The translations under genes and the position numbers were made by a program. From assembly GCF_012927485.1 (NCBI RefSeq), contig NZ_JABBPC010000008.1, forward strand, positions 51,887 to 115,886: a stretch of DNA of 64,000 bases, in the 5' to 3' direction. Each line of letters begins with the position of its first letter. Positions within the stretch are counted from its first letter, which is position 1. The DNA comes from Polaromonas sp. (lineage in GTDB: Bacteria > Pseudomonadota > Gammaproteobacteria > Burkholderiales > Burkholderiaceae_C). Below the pieces are notes generated by a model that saw only the letters and a program-made list of their open reading frames with translations, searched no databases and was not told the DNA's origin. Below are positions 17,122 through 26,040 of this stretch, piece after piece.

Positions 17122-18015
17122 ATGAAAATTGCCTTGGGCCCACTGCTGTATTACTGGCAGCGCGATACCGTTCTCAGTTTCTACAGCACTATGGCCACCG
17201 CGCCGATCGACGTGGTGTACCTCGGCGAAACTGTGTGTTCGCGCCGTCATGAACTGCGCCTTGCCGACTGGCTGGAGATCGCCGCTCGCTTGCGTCATGC
17301 GGGCAAAGAGGTGGTGCTTTCCTCGCAGGTGCTGCTGGAGTCGGGCGCGGACGTGGGTACGATGCACAAGATCACGGACAACGGCGATTTTCTGGTCGAA
17401 GCCAACGACATGGGCGCCGTGCGCTGTCTGGCGGGCAAGGGGCCGTTCGTGGCCGGGCCGCACCTCAACCTCTATAACCTCGCCTCGTTGCGGTGGATGG
17501 CGTCTTTAGGCGCGAGCCGCTGGGTCATGCCGCTGGAGATGAAGCGGGAGGATCTGGCCCAGCTTCAGCAGGAGCGTCCCACCGGCCTGCAGACCGAGGT
17601 GTTCGCATACGGCCGCATGCCGCTGGCTTATTCGGCACGCTGTTTCACCGCAAGGCATCGGAATTTACCGAAAGATGACTGCCGCTTCAGTTGCATGGAT
17701 CATCCTGATGGCCAGATGCTCAGGACACGCGAGCGTGAAGAATTTCTGGTGCTTAACGGCACGCAAACGCAGTCCGCGCGGGTCTACAACCTGGTGAACA
17801 CGCTTGGCGACATGCGCGCGCTGGGCGTGGAGGTGATTCGCCTAAGTCCGCAGGCGCACCACATGGCGAAGGTGATCGATGTGTTCGATGCAGCGCGCAC
17901 GCAGGCGCTGTCGCCGAAGGAGGCGTTGGCGCGCACGCAACCCCTGATGCCGGACCAAGGCTGCAACGGCTACTGGCACGGCCGTCCTGGCATGGAGCAG
18001 ACCGTACCGGTCTGA
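17122..18015 (+). CDS. ubiV: Oxygen-independent ubiquinone hydroxylation protein UbiV (U32 peptidase family)
   Basis: A 297-residue U32-family protein starting MKIALGPLLYYW, the usual UbiV opening. Cys39 (ETVCSRRHE) and Cys174, Cys187, Cys191 (SARCFTARH ... DDCRFSCMDH) match the known UbiV cluster ligands in order and spacing (13 and 4 residues between the last three). It partners UbiU in anaerobic ring hydroxylation. The gene starts 48 bp after ubiU. With both partners keeping all four cysteines, the pair looks functional. Confidence 0.93.
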   Translation: MKIALGPLLYYWQRDTVLSFYSTMATAPIDVVYLGETVCSRRHELRLADWLEIAARLRHAGKEVVLSSQVLLESGADVGTMHKITDNGDFLVEANDMGAVRCLAGKGPFVAGPHLNLYNLASLRWMASLGASRWVMPLEMKREDLAQLQQERPTGLQTEVFAYGRMPLAYSARCFTARHRNLPKDDCRFSCMDHPDGQMLRTREREEFLVLNGTQTQSARVYNLVNTLGDMRALGVEVIRLSPQAHHMAKVIDVFDAARTQALSPKEALARTQPLMPDQGCNGYWHGRPGMEQTVPV

Positions 18016-18138
18016 GGCCATGTATTACGGCGAGATTTTTAGCTCCGTCTGCCATCGCCTGCGGCGCCTGTTTGTGCTGGACTGCACCTCTCATTTCTTT
18101 ACCGCGCAGTGCTGCGCGGTATCACCTTCTGGACTGCA

Positions 18139-18645
18139 ATGAACTCGTCGTCTTCTTTTGTGCTTCCCGTCGCCGCGGCATCGCTACTGGCCCGTCTGCC
18201 CGCCTACCCGGGCTCGGTGCTGCTTGTGAGTGCGCTCAATGTAGGCTTGGCGCGCCACCTTCCTGCCGACGTGCGCCAGTTTCTGTTGGAAAAAAAACTG
18301 CGCATCCATGTTCGTGATGCGCGGCTGACGTTCGATTTTGCGTGGAGGGGTCAGTGCTTCGCTGCCTGCCCCGAGCAACAGTCCACCGACCTGATCCTGA
18401 GTGCCAGCGCCCATGATTTTCTGCGCCTCGCCCAGCGACAGGAAGATCCGGATACGCTGTTCTTTAGCCGCCGGCTGTCGATTGAGGGCGACACAGAACT
18501 GGGCCTGGTGGTCAAGAACGCGCTTGACGCTTTGGAGCTTCCCGTGCTCGATCTGCAGCACTGGATGCCAAAGCAGCTGCTTGCCCGGTTCACCCTCTGG
18601 CGGTCTGCCGGAGAGGCCCCGCGCGATTTCCGAGAGAAGGCATGA
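18139..18645 (+). CDS. ubiT: Ubiquinone biosynthesis accessory factor UbiT (SCP2 domain)
   Basis: A 168-residue SCP2-type lipid-binding protein. The pattern KKLRIHVRDARLTFDF, then a strand-rich core (TDLILSASAHDFLRLAQRQEDPDTLFF) and RRLSIEGDTELGLVVKNALD fits UbiT, the anaerobic counterpart of UbiJ that holds ubiquinone intermediates. The start is placed at the ATG at 18139 (GGA five bases before it). A GTG at 18109 is in frame but has no ribosome site. The end overlaps the next gene by 4 bp (ATGA). Position after ubiU-ubiV supports the call. Confidence 0.88.
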   Translation: MNSSSSFVLPVAAASLLARLPAYPGSVLLVSALNVGLARHLPADVRQFLLEKKLRIHVRDARLTFDFAWRGQCFAACPEQQSTDLILSASAHDFLRLAQRQEDPDTLFFSRRLSIEGDTELGLVVKNALDALELPVLDLQHWMPKQLLARFTLWRSAGEAPRDFREKA

Positions 18646-19052
18646 GCACCTTTGAAACACGCCTTCCGCTGGTGTATTCCTGTTCGGGTTGCTCTAGCGC
18701 CGCGCAGCTGGCCAACCAGGTTGCGCTGCAACTGGACCGGCGCGGTGTCGCCGAAATGTCCTGCATTGCCGGCGTCGGCGGCGACGTGCCCTATCTACTG
18801 AAGATTGCACGCTCCGGCAGGTCCATTGTTGCGCTCGACGGGTGCTCGCTGGTCTGCGTACAAAGCTGTTTGGCGCGTCACGGCATCACCGCCGACCGCC
18901 ACTACCAGCTGCAGCAATACGGTGTGAAAAAACGCCAACATGAGGACTTTGATGCAGAGCAAGCGCGACGGGTGCTTGAGCGCGTCGAGGCTGATCTGCG
19001 GACCGCAGCGCTGGCGAAGGCTGCTGCAGAACCGGCGCAGGCCCATGGCTGA
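18642..19052 (+). CDS. DGC-domain putative zinc-binding protein
   Basis: A 136-residue protein with the YSCSGCSSAAQLANQVA opening (paired cysteines near 14-17), a middle Cys in MSCIAGVGGD, and the DGC motif ALDGCSLVCVQSCLARHG (about 65-82), giving at least seven cysteines in all. This is the DGC family (PF08859), small Cys-rich proteins thought to bind zinc; no reaction is known. It overlaps ubiT by 4 bp and ubiX by 8 bp, so it is translated as part of the anaerobic ubiquinone operon. A role as metal or Fe-S helper for UbiU/UbiV is an inference from position only. Confidence 0.82.
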   Translation: MSTFETRLPLVYSCSGCSSAAQLANQVALQLDRRGVAEMSCIAGVGGDVPYLLKIARSGRSIVALDGCSLVCVQSCLARHGITADRHYQLQQYGVKKRQHEDFDAEQARRVLERVEADLRTAALAKAAAEPAQAHG

Positions 19053-19662
19053 TAGTTCACCCTCACGCCGTATCATCGTCGCCATCTCGGGTGCGAGCGG
19101 CGCGGTATACGGTGTGCGCCTGCTAGAGGTATTGCGCACCCTGCCGGGCATTGAGATCCACTTGGTGGTGTCGGATGCTGGCTGGTGCAATCTCCACCAG
19201 GAGCAGAGCAGCAGCCGCGCTGCTGTCGAGGCCCTGGCCGATCAGGTGCACGATGTGCGCAACGTGGGCGCCACGATTGCCAGTGGCTCCTTTCCTTGCA
19301 GCGGCATGGTGATAGCGCCTTGCTCGATGCGCACACTGGCGGCGGTGGCGCACGGCCTGTCGGACAACCTCATCACCCGCGCAGCCGACGTGGTGCTCAA
19401 GGAGCGTCGGCGCCTGATCCTGATGGTGCGGGAATCGCCGCTGCATCTGGTTCATCTGCGCAACATGATCAGCGTGACCGAGATGGGCGCTATCGTCTGC
19501 CCGCCGCTTCCCGCATTCTATTTACGCCCGCAGTCCGTGAGCGATATCGTGGACTACAGCGTGGCGCGCGCGCTAGACCTGCTCGCGGTGCCCCATAACC
19601 TGGCGCCGCGCTGGGAAGGGCTTGCAAGGCCCGATGCAGCGTGTAATCCACCCCCGGATTGA
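19045..19662 (+). CDS. ubiX: Flavin prenyltransferase UbiX
   Basis: A 205-residue protein that makes prenylated FMN, the cofactor of the UbiD decarboxylase. [21 protein letters not shown] is the FMN-binding opening, and the motifs [19 protein letters not shown] and [20 protein letters not shown] with [13 protein letters not shown] are typical. The ATG at 19045 overlaps the end of the DGC gene by 8 bp; a longer open frame upstream is not conserved. ubiD follows directly. The pairing of ubiX and ubiD inside the anaerobic operon supplies the decarboxylation step next to the hydroxylation genes. Confidence 0.95.
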   Translation: MADSSPSRRIIVAISGASGAVYGVRLLEVLRTLPGIEIHLVVSDAGWCNLHQEQSSSRAAVEALADQVHDVRNVGATIASGSFPCSGMVIAPCSMRTLAAVAHGLSDNLITRAADVVLKERRRLILMVRESPLHLVHLRNMISVTEMGAIVCPPLPAFYLRPQSVSDIVDYSVARALDLLAVPHNLAPRWEGLARPDAACNPPPD

Positions 19663-19663
19663 C

Positions 19664-21148
19664 ATGCCCTATCGTGACCTGCGTGACTTCATGGCTCAGC
19701 TGGAACAGACCGGCGGCCTGCGCCGGGTGGCTGCGCCGGTATCGCCGTATCTCGAGATGACGGCGTTGTGTGACCGCGTTTTGCGCGTCGGCGGGCCGGC
19801 CCTGCTGTTCGAGCACCCCACTGGGCACCAGATGCCCGTACTGGCTAATCTGTTTGGCACTCCCGAGCGCGTCGCGCTGGCCATGGGGGTGTCAGACCTG
19901 CGCGCGCTGCGCCCGTTCGGCGAGGTGCTGGCCTCGCTCAAGGAACCGGAGCCGCCCAAGGGATTCAAGGACATGTTGGGTCTGGGAGGTCTGCTCAAGA
20001 CCCTGTGGCATATGGCGCCCAAGGAGCTGGGATCTGCCCCATGCCAGCAGGTGGTATGGGAAGGCGCTGATGTGGACTTGGCGCGGCTGCCGGTGCAGCA
20101 TTGCTGGCCCGACGATGTGGCGCCCTTAATTACCTGGGGCTTGGTCATCACGCAAGGACCGCACAAACCGCGCCAAAACCTGGGCATCTATCGCCAGCAG
20201 GTGCTGTCGCGCAACCAGCTCATCATGCGTTGGCTCGCGCATCGCGGCGGCGCACTTGATTTTCGCGACCATTGCGCCCTGCACCCAGGGCAGCCGTATC
20301 CGGTGGCAGTGGCGCTGGGCGCGGACCCGGCCACTATCCTGGGTGCCGTCACGCCGGTGCCCGACAGCCTCTCGGAATACCAGTTTGCCGGCTTGCTGCG
20401 CGGCGCCCGCACGGAGGTTGTACGCGCTTTGGGCAGCAGCCTTCGCGTGCCAGCGACGGCCGAAATCGTGCTCGAAGGCCATATTTACCCCGATCCCAAC
20501 CACCCCAGCGGTTTTGAGCATGCGCTCGAAGGCCCGTTTGGCGACCACACAGGCTACTACAACGAACAGGCCTGGTTCCCGGTGTTCACCGTGGACCGCA
20601 TCACGCTACGCCGCGACCCGATCTATCACTCCACCTACACCGGTAAGCCCCCAGACGAGCCGGCGGTGCTCGGTATGGCCTTAAACGAACTGTTCATTCC
20701 GCTCCTGCAACGCCAGTTTCCCGAAATCACCGATTTCTACCTTCCGCCCGAAGGCTGTAGCTACCGCATGGCCGTGGTGCAGATCAAGAAGGCCTACCCC
20801 GGCCACGCACGGCGCGTCATGATGGGCGTGTGGAGCCACCTGCGGCAGTTCATGTACACCAAGTTCATCGTTGTCGTGGACGAGGATGTGGACGCGCGCG
20901 ACTGGTGCGAGGTGATCTGGGCGCTGACGACGCGCATGGACCCGGCACGCGACACTCTACTGGTCGAAAACACGCCTATCGACTATCTGGACTTCGCCTC
21001 GCCCGTGAGTGGACTGGGCAGCAAGATGGGGCTCGACGCCACCAACAAGTGGCCAGGCGAAACGCAGCGCGAGTGGGGCCGCCCGATCGTCATGGACGCT
21101 GCCGTTCAGGCACGTGTCGACGGCATCTTCCAGTCATTGGGACTGTGA
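19664..21148 (+). CDS. ubiD: 4-hydroxy-3-polyprenylbenzoate decarboxylase UbiD
   Basis: A 494-residue prenyl-FMN-dependent decarboxylase, close to the E. coli length. [21 protein letters not shown] is the usual start; an in-frame ATG at 19622 would add 14 residues but lies inside ubiX. Further on are [28 protein letters not shown], the catalytic [19 protein letters not shown] segment ([15 protein letters not shown]), and [16 protein letters not shown]. It removes the ring carboxyl in ubiquinone synthesis. Starts 1 bp after the ubiX stop. Last gene of the operon; the next gene is 80 bp away. Confidence 0.94.
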   Translation: MPYRDLRDFMAQLEQTGGLRRVAAPVSPYLEMTALCDRVLRVGGPALLFEHPTGHQMPVLANLFGTPERVALAMGVSDLRALRPFGEVLASLKEPEPPKGFKDMLGLGGLLKTLWHMAPKELGSAPCQQVVWEGADVDLARLPVQHCWPDDVAPLITWGLVITQGPHKPRQNLGIYRQQVLSRNQLIMRWLAHRGGALDFRDHCALHPGQPYPVAVALGADPATILGAVTPVPDSLSEYQFAGLLRGARTEVVRALGSSLRVPATAEIVLEGHIYPDPNHPSGFEHALEGPFGDHTGYYNEQAWFPVFTVDRITLRRDPIYHSTYTGKPPDEPAVLGMALNELFIPLLQRQFPEITDFYLPPEGCSYRMAVVQIKKAYPGHARRVMMGVWSHLRQFMYTKFIVVVDEDVDARDWCEVIWALTTRMDPARDTLLVENTPIDYLDFASPVSGLGSKMGLDATNKWPGETQREWGRPIVMDAAVQARVDGIFQSLGL

Positions 21149-21228
21149 TCAGTGAGGATGCAAGTCACTCGGCCCGACGCGTGTCGCCTGCGTTCTGACA
21201 GCGCGCCCTGACGCTTGGACAATACGGC

Positions 21229-22539
21229 ATGGACTTTGCCCATTCCCCCAGAGCGCAGGCTTTGCGCCAGCGCCTTGAAGCTTTTATGCAGCGCTATCTG
21301 CTGCCTTACAACGCCGCCTGGTACCGGTCGGTGCAAGAGGGCGTTTACCCGCCGCCTTTTTTAGAAGACCTCAAAGCCTTGGCGCGCGAAGAAGGGTTGT
21401 GGAATCTATTCCTGCCCGATTTGCAAGAGGACGAGCCCGGCACGCGCCTGGGCCACCTTGACTATGCCCCGCTGGCAGAAATCATGGGCCGCCTGCCCTG
21501 GGCTTCGGAAGTGTTTAACTGCAGTGCACCCGACACCGGCAACATGGAGCTACTGCATCGTTTCGGCACACCTTCACAACGCGCGCAGTGGCTGCAGCCG
21601 CTGCTGGAAGGCCACATCCGTTCCGCCTTTGCCATGTCAGAGCCCGACGTTGCCTCGTCTGATCCCACCAACCTGCAGACCGCGGTACGGCGAGAAGGCG
21701 GGAAACTGGTGCTCAACGGCCGCAAATGGTTCATCACTGGTGCCGCGCACCCACACTGCAAGCTGCTGATCGTCATGTGCCGCAATGGCAGCGATGTCGA
21801 CGACGCGAAGGCTGAAGCGGGATCCCAAGGCCGCGCCCACCATCAGCACAGCATGGTGCTGGTGCCACTGGACACGCCTGGCGTGCAGGTGGTGCGCAAT
21901 ATTCCCGTGGTCCACCACCACGCGCCAGAAGGGCATTGCGAAATTCTGCTGCGCGATGTCCGCGTGCCATCTGACCACTTGCTGGGACTCTGGGGCGAAG
22001 GCTTTGCCATGGCGCAGGCCCGCTTAGGCCCGGGGCGCATTCATCACTGCATGCGGGCTATTGGGCAATGCGAGCTCGCGCTGGAACTGACCACCGAGCG
22101 CACGCTCGAGCGGCAAGCCTTCGGAAAATATCTGTCGGATTTTTCGAACGTGCAGGACTGGATTGCCGAGTCCCGCATCGAGATCGATCAAGTGCGGCTG
22201 CTGGTGCTGCGCGCCGCCTGGACGCTCGATCAACAGGGAGTCGATCCGGCACTGCTGCGCGCGCAGGTGGCCGCGATCAAGGTGGTGGCGGCTCGCCTGC
22301 AGACGCGCGTGGTGGACCGCGCTATGCAAGCGTTCGGCGCCATGGGCTTGTCGCCCGATACCCCGCTGGCTTATTTTTGGACTTGGGGCCGCGCTCTGCA
22401 TCTGATGGACGGACCCGATGAGGTCCACCTGCGCACCGTAGCTCGATACGAGTTGGCGCAGGCACGCGCCCACAAGGGTGACACCGCCGCCTACTTCACC
22501 ACCCCCGAACAGTTGCAGGCACCGCCACGCATCCGGTAG
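21229..22539 (+). CDS. Acyl-CoA dehydrogenase family protein
   Basis: A 436-residue flavoprotein of the acyl-CoA dehydrogenase fold. An N-terminal helical part (to about 125) is followed by FAMSEPDVASSDPTNLQTAV and GRKWFITGAAHPHCKLLIVM (FAD-contacting middle domain), then GPGRIHHCMRAIGQCELALE, RQAFGKYLSDFSNVQDWIAE and a helical C-terminus with QAFGAMGLSPDTPLAYFWTW. The length and the C-terminal pattern suit the ACAD10/11-like group that acts on longer or hydroxylated acyl-CoAs; the substrate is not determined. It lies 80 bp after ubiD on the same strand and may share its transcript, though no metabolic link is evident. Confidence 0.9.
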   Translation: MDFAHSPRAQALRQRLEAFMQRYLLPYNAAWYRSVQEGVYPPPFLEDLKALAREEGLWNLFLPDLQEDEPGTRLGHLDYAPLAEIMGRLPWASEVFNCSAPDTGNMELLHRFGTPSQRAQWLQPLLEGHIRSAFAMSEPDVASSDPTNLQTAVRREGGKLVLNGRKWFITGAAHPHCKLLIVMCRNGSDVDDAKAEAGSQGRAHHQHSMVLVPLDTPGVQVVRNIPVVHHHAPEGHCEILLRDVRVPSDHLLGLWGEGFAMAQARLGPGRIHHCMRAIGQCELALELTTERTLERQAFGKYLSDFSNVQDWIAESRIEIDQVRLLVLRAAWTLDQQGVDPALLRAQVAAIKVVAARLQTRVVDRAMQAFGAMGLSPDTPLAYFWTWGRALHLMDGPDEVHLRTVARYELAQARAHKGDTAAYFTTPEQLQAPPRIR

Positions 22540-22608
22540 GCGGGCATCAAAAACCTAGACGCATCGCAGGCCAAAACTAGCCTGTCAGGCACAACGGCCG
22601 CATTTTCT

Positions 22609-23043
22609 TTATGCGAGTTCGGCTTTGGCTTCCTCGCGCAGGATGGCCATTTGGAGGTCGCTCATGACGCGAGAGTCGCTCTTGGCCAGAGCCCACAGAC
22701 GCTGGTCGGAGCGCTTTTCGGCCATTTTGCGCCACCAGCCACTCAGGCCGACTTTCAAGCGCGCGGCTACATTGGTGGCCATGCCCGCAAAGAGCGCGAG
22801 GGCAGTAAATGCCACGGCCCATAGCGCCATCCACATTACGACCAGATGGCCTTCCGTCACGCTGCCCAGTAAGCGGTAGGCAATCACCATGACGGCGGCG
22901 GCCATGGCCGAAAGCAGGAAAGTAGCCAAACCGCGGGTGCCGAAGAAACCTTGGCGCATCTTCCGCGCAGTGTCATAGGCCGACTCGGCATGGCCATCGA
23001 CCAAGTGCTGAGCAGAATATTTGAGGTTGACGAAAGCAGTCAT
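22609..23043 (-). CDS. Small inner-membrane protein of unknown function
   Basis: A 144-residue protein with two strong membrane segments (about 36-58, LATFLLSAMAAAVMVIAYRLL, and about 68-90, VVMWMALWAVAFTALALFAG). A soluble N-terminus (QHLVDGHAESAYDTARKMRQG) and a charged helical C-terminus flank them. No catalytic motif is visible. I do not recognise a characterised family. It diverges from the LysR gene with 161 bp between, so the regulator may control it. GGAG lies about 6 bp upstream of its ATG. Confidence 0.7.
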   Translation of the reverse strand: MTAFVNLKYSAQHLVDGHAESAYDTARKMRQGFFGTRGLATFLLSAMAAAVMVIAYRLLGSVTEGHLVVMWMALWAVAFTALALFAGMATNVAARLKVGLSGWWRKMAEKRSDQRLWALAKSDSRVMSDLQMAILREEAKAELA

Positions 23044-23204
23044 GAAAGACTCCGGTTATTTAGCTGAACCACTCCCAAAGAGCTACAGCGGATATCGGCA
23101 TATTAGGGTTAATACTAATGTTATTCAACTTTATCTTTGTGATGCTACTCATTTGAGTTGGTGATAACTTATTGCGCCATACAGCGAAAACCTGAGGACC
23201 GTTC

Positions 23205-24161
23205 TTGAGTTCCCCCAACTTTCGTACTCTGGACCTGAATCTGCTTCGCGTTTTTGACGAAGTCATGGCCGAACGGAGTCTCACCCGGGCGGCGCGCAAC
23301 CTGTCGCTGACCCAGCCTGCCGTGAGCAATGCCCTGCGCCGTCTGCGCGAAACGCTGGGGGATGAATTGGTGCAGCGCAGCGGCCAAGGCATGGCCCCTA
23401 CCGCTCGCGCTATTGCCATCTGGCCCGCCGTGCGTGATGCGCTGGAGCAGTTGCAGGCGACGATCGCACCAGGCGCGTTCGTACCGGGCCAGGCCACCAC
23501 CACCTTCGTGCTGGCCATGGCCGATGCCACCGCAGCCGAGCTGATGCCCGGGCTGATTGACATTCTTGAGCAGGAGGCGCCTGGCGTGTCGATGCGCGTG
23601 GTGCCGCTGACGACGCGCGATCCGCGCGGTCTGCTCAACGATGAAGTGGCTGACCTGGCGGTGGGACATTTCCCGTCCGTGCCAGCCGATCTGACGGTGC
23701 GGGCGCAAACTGGCGAGGCGGTCGCTTTTTCCCACGAGCGCCTATACGACGGAGAGTATGTTTGCGTTATGCGCGCAGGCCACCTTCTGGCGACCGGCCC
23801 TTTGTCGCTCAACCAGTATTGCGCAGCGCGCCACATGCTGGTGAGCTTTTCCGGTCGACCTTACGGATTAATTGACGAAACGTTGGCGTCCCTGGGCCGC
23901 GAACGCCGGGTGGTTTTGACCGTGAATCAGTTTTTTACTGCGGGTCGGGTCGTTGCCAACTCGAATCTGCTCACCGTGTTGCCGCGTCATTTTGTGCGGG
24001 TAACCGGCATCGCTGAACAACTGGTGCTCAGTCCGCTGCCTTTTGATGTATCCCCCGTGCATGTCGATGCAATGTGGCACCGCCGCTCGCAACAGCTTAG
24101 TTCGCATCAATGGTTGCGGCAGATAATCGGCCGCGCGGCGGAAAAGGCGTTCACCGTATAA
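23205..24161 (+). CDS. LysR-family transcriptional regulator
   Basis: A 318-residue regulator. The winged helix-turn-helix is at residues about 8-67 (LDLNLLRVFDEVMAERSLTR, AARNLSLTQPAVSNALRRLR). The effector domain follows from about 95 (TTTFVLAMADATAAELMPGL) to the end, resembling the NodD/LinR-like PBP2_LTTR group. The start is a TTG at 23205, chosen because GAGG stands seven bases before it and the next Met is inside the helix-turn-helix. The target is unknown; the divergent membrane-protein gene is the obvious candidate. The 161-bp gap contains a loose inverted repeat ATTAG-N8-CTAAT (23102-23119). Confidence 0.9.
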   Translation: MSSPNFRTLDLNLLRVFDEVMAERSLTRAARNLSLTQPAVSNALRRLRETLGDELVQRSGQGMAPTARAIAIWPAVRDALEQLQATIAPGAFVPGQATTTFVLAMADATAAELMPGLIDILEQEAPGVSMRVVPLTTRDPRGLLNDEVADLAVGHFPSVPADLTVRAQTGEAVAFSHERLYDGEYVCVMRAGHLLATGPLSLNQYCAARHMLVSFSGRPYGLIDETLASLGRERRVVLTVNQFFTAGRVVANSNLLTVLPRHFVRVTGIAEQLVLSPLPFDVSPVHVDAMWHRRSQQLSSHQWLRQIIGRAAEKAFTV

Positions 24162-24277
24162 CTTCATTGACCTTGTACTGATCTAAAACATAAGACGGCG
24201 CCCGTAAAGCCCGGTAGCTCCGGCGCAGTCCAAAGCCTGGACTGACCTGCTGGCTTGTCCACCGTCAATACGGAACT

Positions 24278-24460
24278 TCAGCGAACGACGCTAAGGTAGG
24301 CGCAGGCAGCACTGCGCAGTTCTTGGGCCTGATGCGGGTTACGGCCTGCATCAGCCTCGGCGCGCTCCATCAGTTTTTGCGCCACGTCATTCGAAAGCGT
24401 CGCGCGGGTGGGTTGCGATGAGGAGAGTAAACGGGCGAGGTGGGAAAGAATGTTTTTCAT
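24278..24460 (-). CDS. Small helical protein of unknown function
   Basis: A 60-residue frame starting MKNILSHLARLLSSS and ending ELRSAACAYLSVVR. It is Ala/Leu/Arg-rich and predicted helical, with RAEADAGRNPHQAQELR in the middle. A longer open frame reaches 24637, but its first part is not protein-like. No good Shine-Dalgarno is seen for the chosen ATG, so the call is moderate. In the 116-bp gap after the LysR gene, CAGTCCA-AAGCC-TGGACTG (24226-24244) forms a hairpin without T-run. The stretch 24461-24651 upstream holds nothing recognisable. Confidence 0.5.
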   Translation of the reverse strand: MKNILSHLARLLSSSQPTRATLSNDVAQKLMERAEADAGRNPHQAQELRSAACAYLSVVR

Positions 24461-24651
24461 ATAAATTGACCAACTCTCTAGGGAAAGATTCCGATGAGTT
24501 AAAGATAAGGGTTTTCCCTTGTCTTTACAAGCTTCGGTCGTCAGTTTGTCATGCATAAAAAGCATAGATAACAGAATTGAGGAACATATCGCGCTCAATA
24601 ACGAGCGCCTAAAGCGTGATTCGCGGATACCGATCACCAGCCATCGGTAGC

Positions 24652-25696
24652 TGGGAAAACCAGCATGCGGCAGCTACCAACGAGGTGCGAAAAAGCGGAT
24701 TAACTGGGCCGATACCGTTTTTCAGCAAGTCCTCTGCGTGAAGGAGGGATGGGTTCTCCCGCACAATCACCGGGTGAATATCCAGCTCCTCTCCGACATA
24801 CACCTCGAATCAAATCCCCATTTCAAAGCGCAGCCGCTAGCCGGCGCAGATCTGTTGGTATTGGCCGGTGACATCGGTTCTTACCAGAGCGGTTCGCTGC
24901 TGGGCAGCTTGAACATCAGCGACTTTGGGCTGGCGCGATTTTCGCCCCTTCCGGTTAGCCAAGGTGGCGCAGGCTGGCCGACACCGGTGGCTTTTTTGCC
25001 CGGCAACCATGAGTACGACGGGCTCGACTTTGACGATACGCATGCGCGGCTGCGTGAGACTTGCGACCGATTGGGCTTGGTTTGGTTGGAGCGCGAAACG
25101 GTGGTGATACACGGTGTGCGCTTTGTGGGCTGTACGCTGTGGACAGACTTCGATGCGTTAAGCGTCGATCACGCGCGGACCGGAAACGTCACTATCGGAG
25201 AGCAACTGGCGGCGCGCGAAAAAGCATTTCGTGCTGCCAATTTCTATTTAAGGAAGAACCACTCTCTTCGCGAAGGCCGGCCCCTGATGGCCGAGGAGGT
25301 GCGCGAAGAAGGGTTGAAGAGCCAGGCCTGGTTGCGGCAGGCGCTGGCAGTGACGTTTAAAGGGCCTACCGTGGTGGTGACACACTTTGCGCCCAGCCTG
25401 CTGAGTGCTGACCCCCGCTATGGTCTCACGCCGGGCACGGCTGGATTTTGCAATTCCATCGACGAACTATTGCCACGGGCGGAGCTGTGGTTACACGGGC
25501 ATCTGCACTGCTTCAATGACTACGTGAGTCACGGCTGCCGCGTGGTCGCCAACCCGCTGGGCTACGCGCGCAAAGCAGAACAGCTGGGTTTCAAACCCGA
25601 TTTATTGATCGAAATCGACTCGTAGCCCCGACGTGCATTCGTTAGGCGCTAAAAATCGGGTCAAAATTAGAAGTCTCCGTGCAAAGGGACGATTCG
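24652..25696. repeat. Duplicated segment, full-length copy (metallophosphoesterase gene with flanks)
   Basis: The outer parts of this segment recur at 29536-29843. Block 1, 24652-24815, matches 29536-29699 over 164 bp without gaps (21 differences by hand count, about 87% identical). Block 2, 25560-25696, matches 29707-29843 over 137 bp without gaps. The matching ends about 120 bp before and 70 bp after the gene, so the duplicated unit included non-coding flanks. No terminal inverted repeats or transposase are seen. Confidence 0.85.
24774..25625 (+). CDS. Calcineurin-like metallophosphoesterase
   Basis: A 283-residue protein with the full metallophosphatase set: LLSDIHLE (D-x-H), VLAGDIG (GD), LPGNHEYDG (GNHE), VVTHFAPS and LHGHLHCF (GHxH). 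These residues bind two metals and hydrolyse phosphoesters; the substrate is not known. The start is uncertain. The GTG at 24774 fits the family opening VNIQLLSDIHLE but has no ribosome site. A GTG at 24738 is also in frame, and an AAGGAGG (24741-24747) lies between them. The gene belongs to a segment that is partly duplicated 4.9 kb downstream, where it is reduced to a remnant. Confidence 0.85.
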   Translation: MNIQLLSDIHLESNPHFKAQPLAGADLLVLAGDIGSYQSGSLLGSLNISDFGLARFSPLPVSQGGAGWPTPVAFLPGNHEYDGLDFDDTHARLRETCDRLGLVWLERETVVIHGVRFVGCTLWTDFDALSVDHARTGNVTIGEQLAAREKAFRAANFYLRKNHSLREGRPLMAEEVREEGLKSQAWLRQALAVTFKGPTVVVTHFAPSLLSADPRYGLTPGTAGFCNSIDELLPRAELWLHGHLHCFNDYVSHGCRVVANPLGYARKAEQLGFKPDLLIEIDS

Positions 25697-26040
25697 TAGC
25701 CTTGTCCAACAAGGTGGGAGTGTGAACAGCTCGCGTATTTCCAAGCAGGAATGAGCCTGAGGCTGATCGTGATTTCCGGCGCGTGGGGTAAGCCTTGGCC
25801 TGGCGTAACCGGCGCACTGGAAATTGCTCTCTAGAAAAGCGCATTTTGGTGGTGAACCTGACAGGCAGGGCGTTACTGCGGGTCGGGTGAGGGTTTTGAA
25901 GCGCAACGATGACAGATCAACGCTGCGATAGTCGGCCGCATGCGGTCGAAATGTCTATCCGTTTATCCGTCGAATGAGTTTTGCGTTCACTCCGCGTCAA
26001 TGTGCCCAAGACGGGAACGTGACCTTACGTCGACCTTCGA
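25697..26040. other. Intergenic region without recognised gene
   Basis: 344 bp between the end of the duplicated segment and the decayed DUF1499 gene. Short open frames exist on the minus strand, but none has a ribosome site or protein-like composition. No tRNA, inverted repeat or promoter stands out. Confidence 0.45.

Noticed and set aside
16402..17463. 353-codon antisense frame across ubiU and ubiV
   Set aside because: His/Arg-rich translation typical of the complement of GC-rich coding sequence; ubiU and ubiV are certain.
23102..23119. Inverted repeat ATTAG-N8-CTAAT upstream of the LysR gene
   Set aside because: Short arms in AT-rich sequence and not the T-N11-A pattern of LysR sites; too weak for a separate call.
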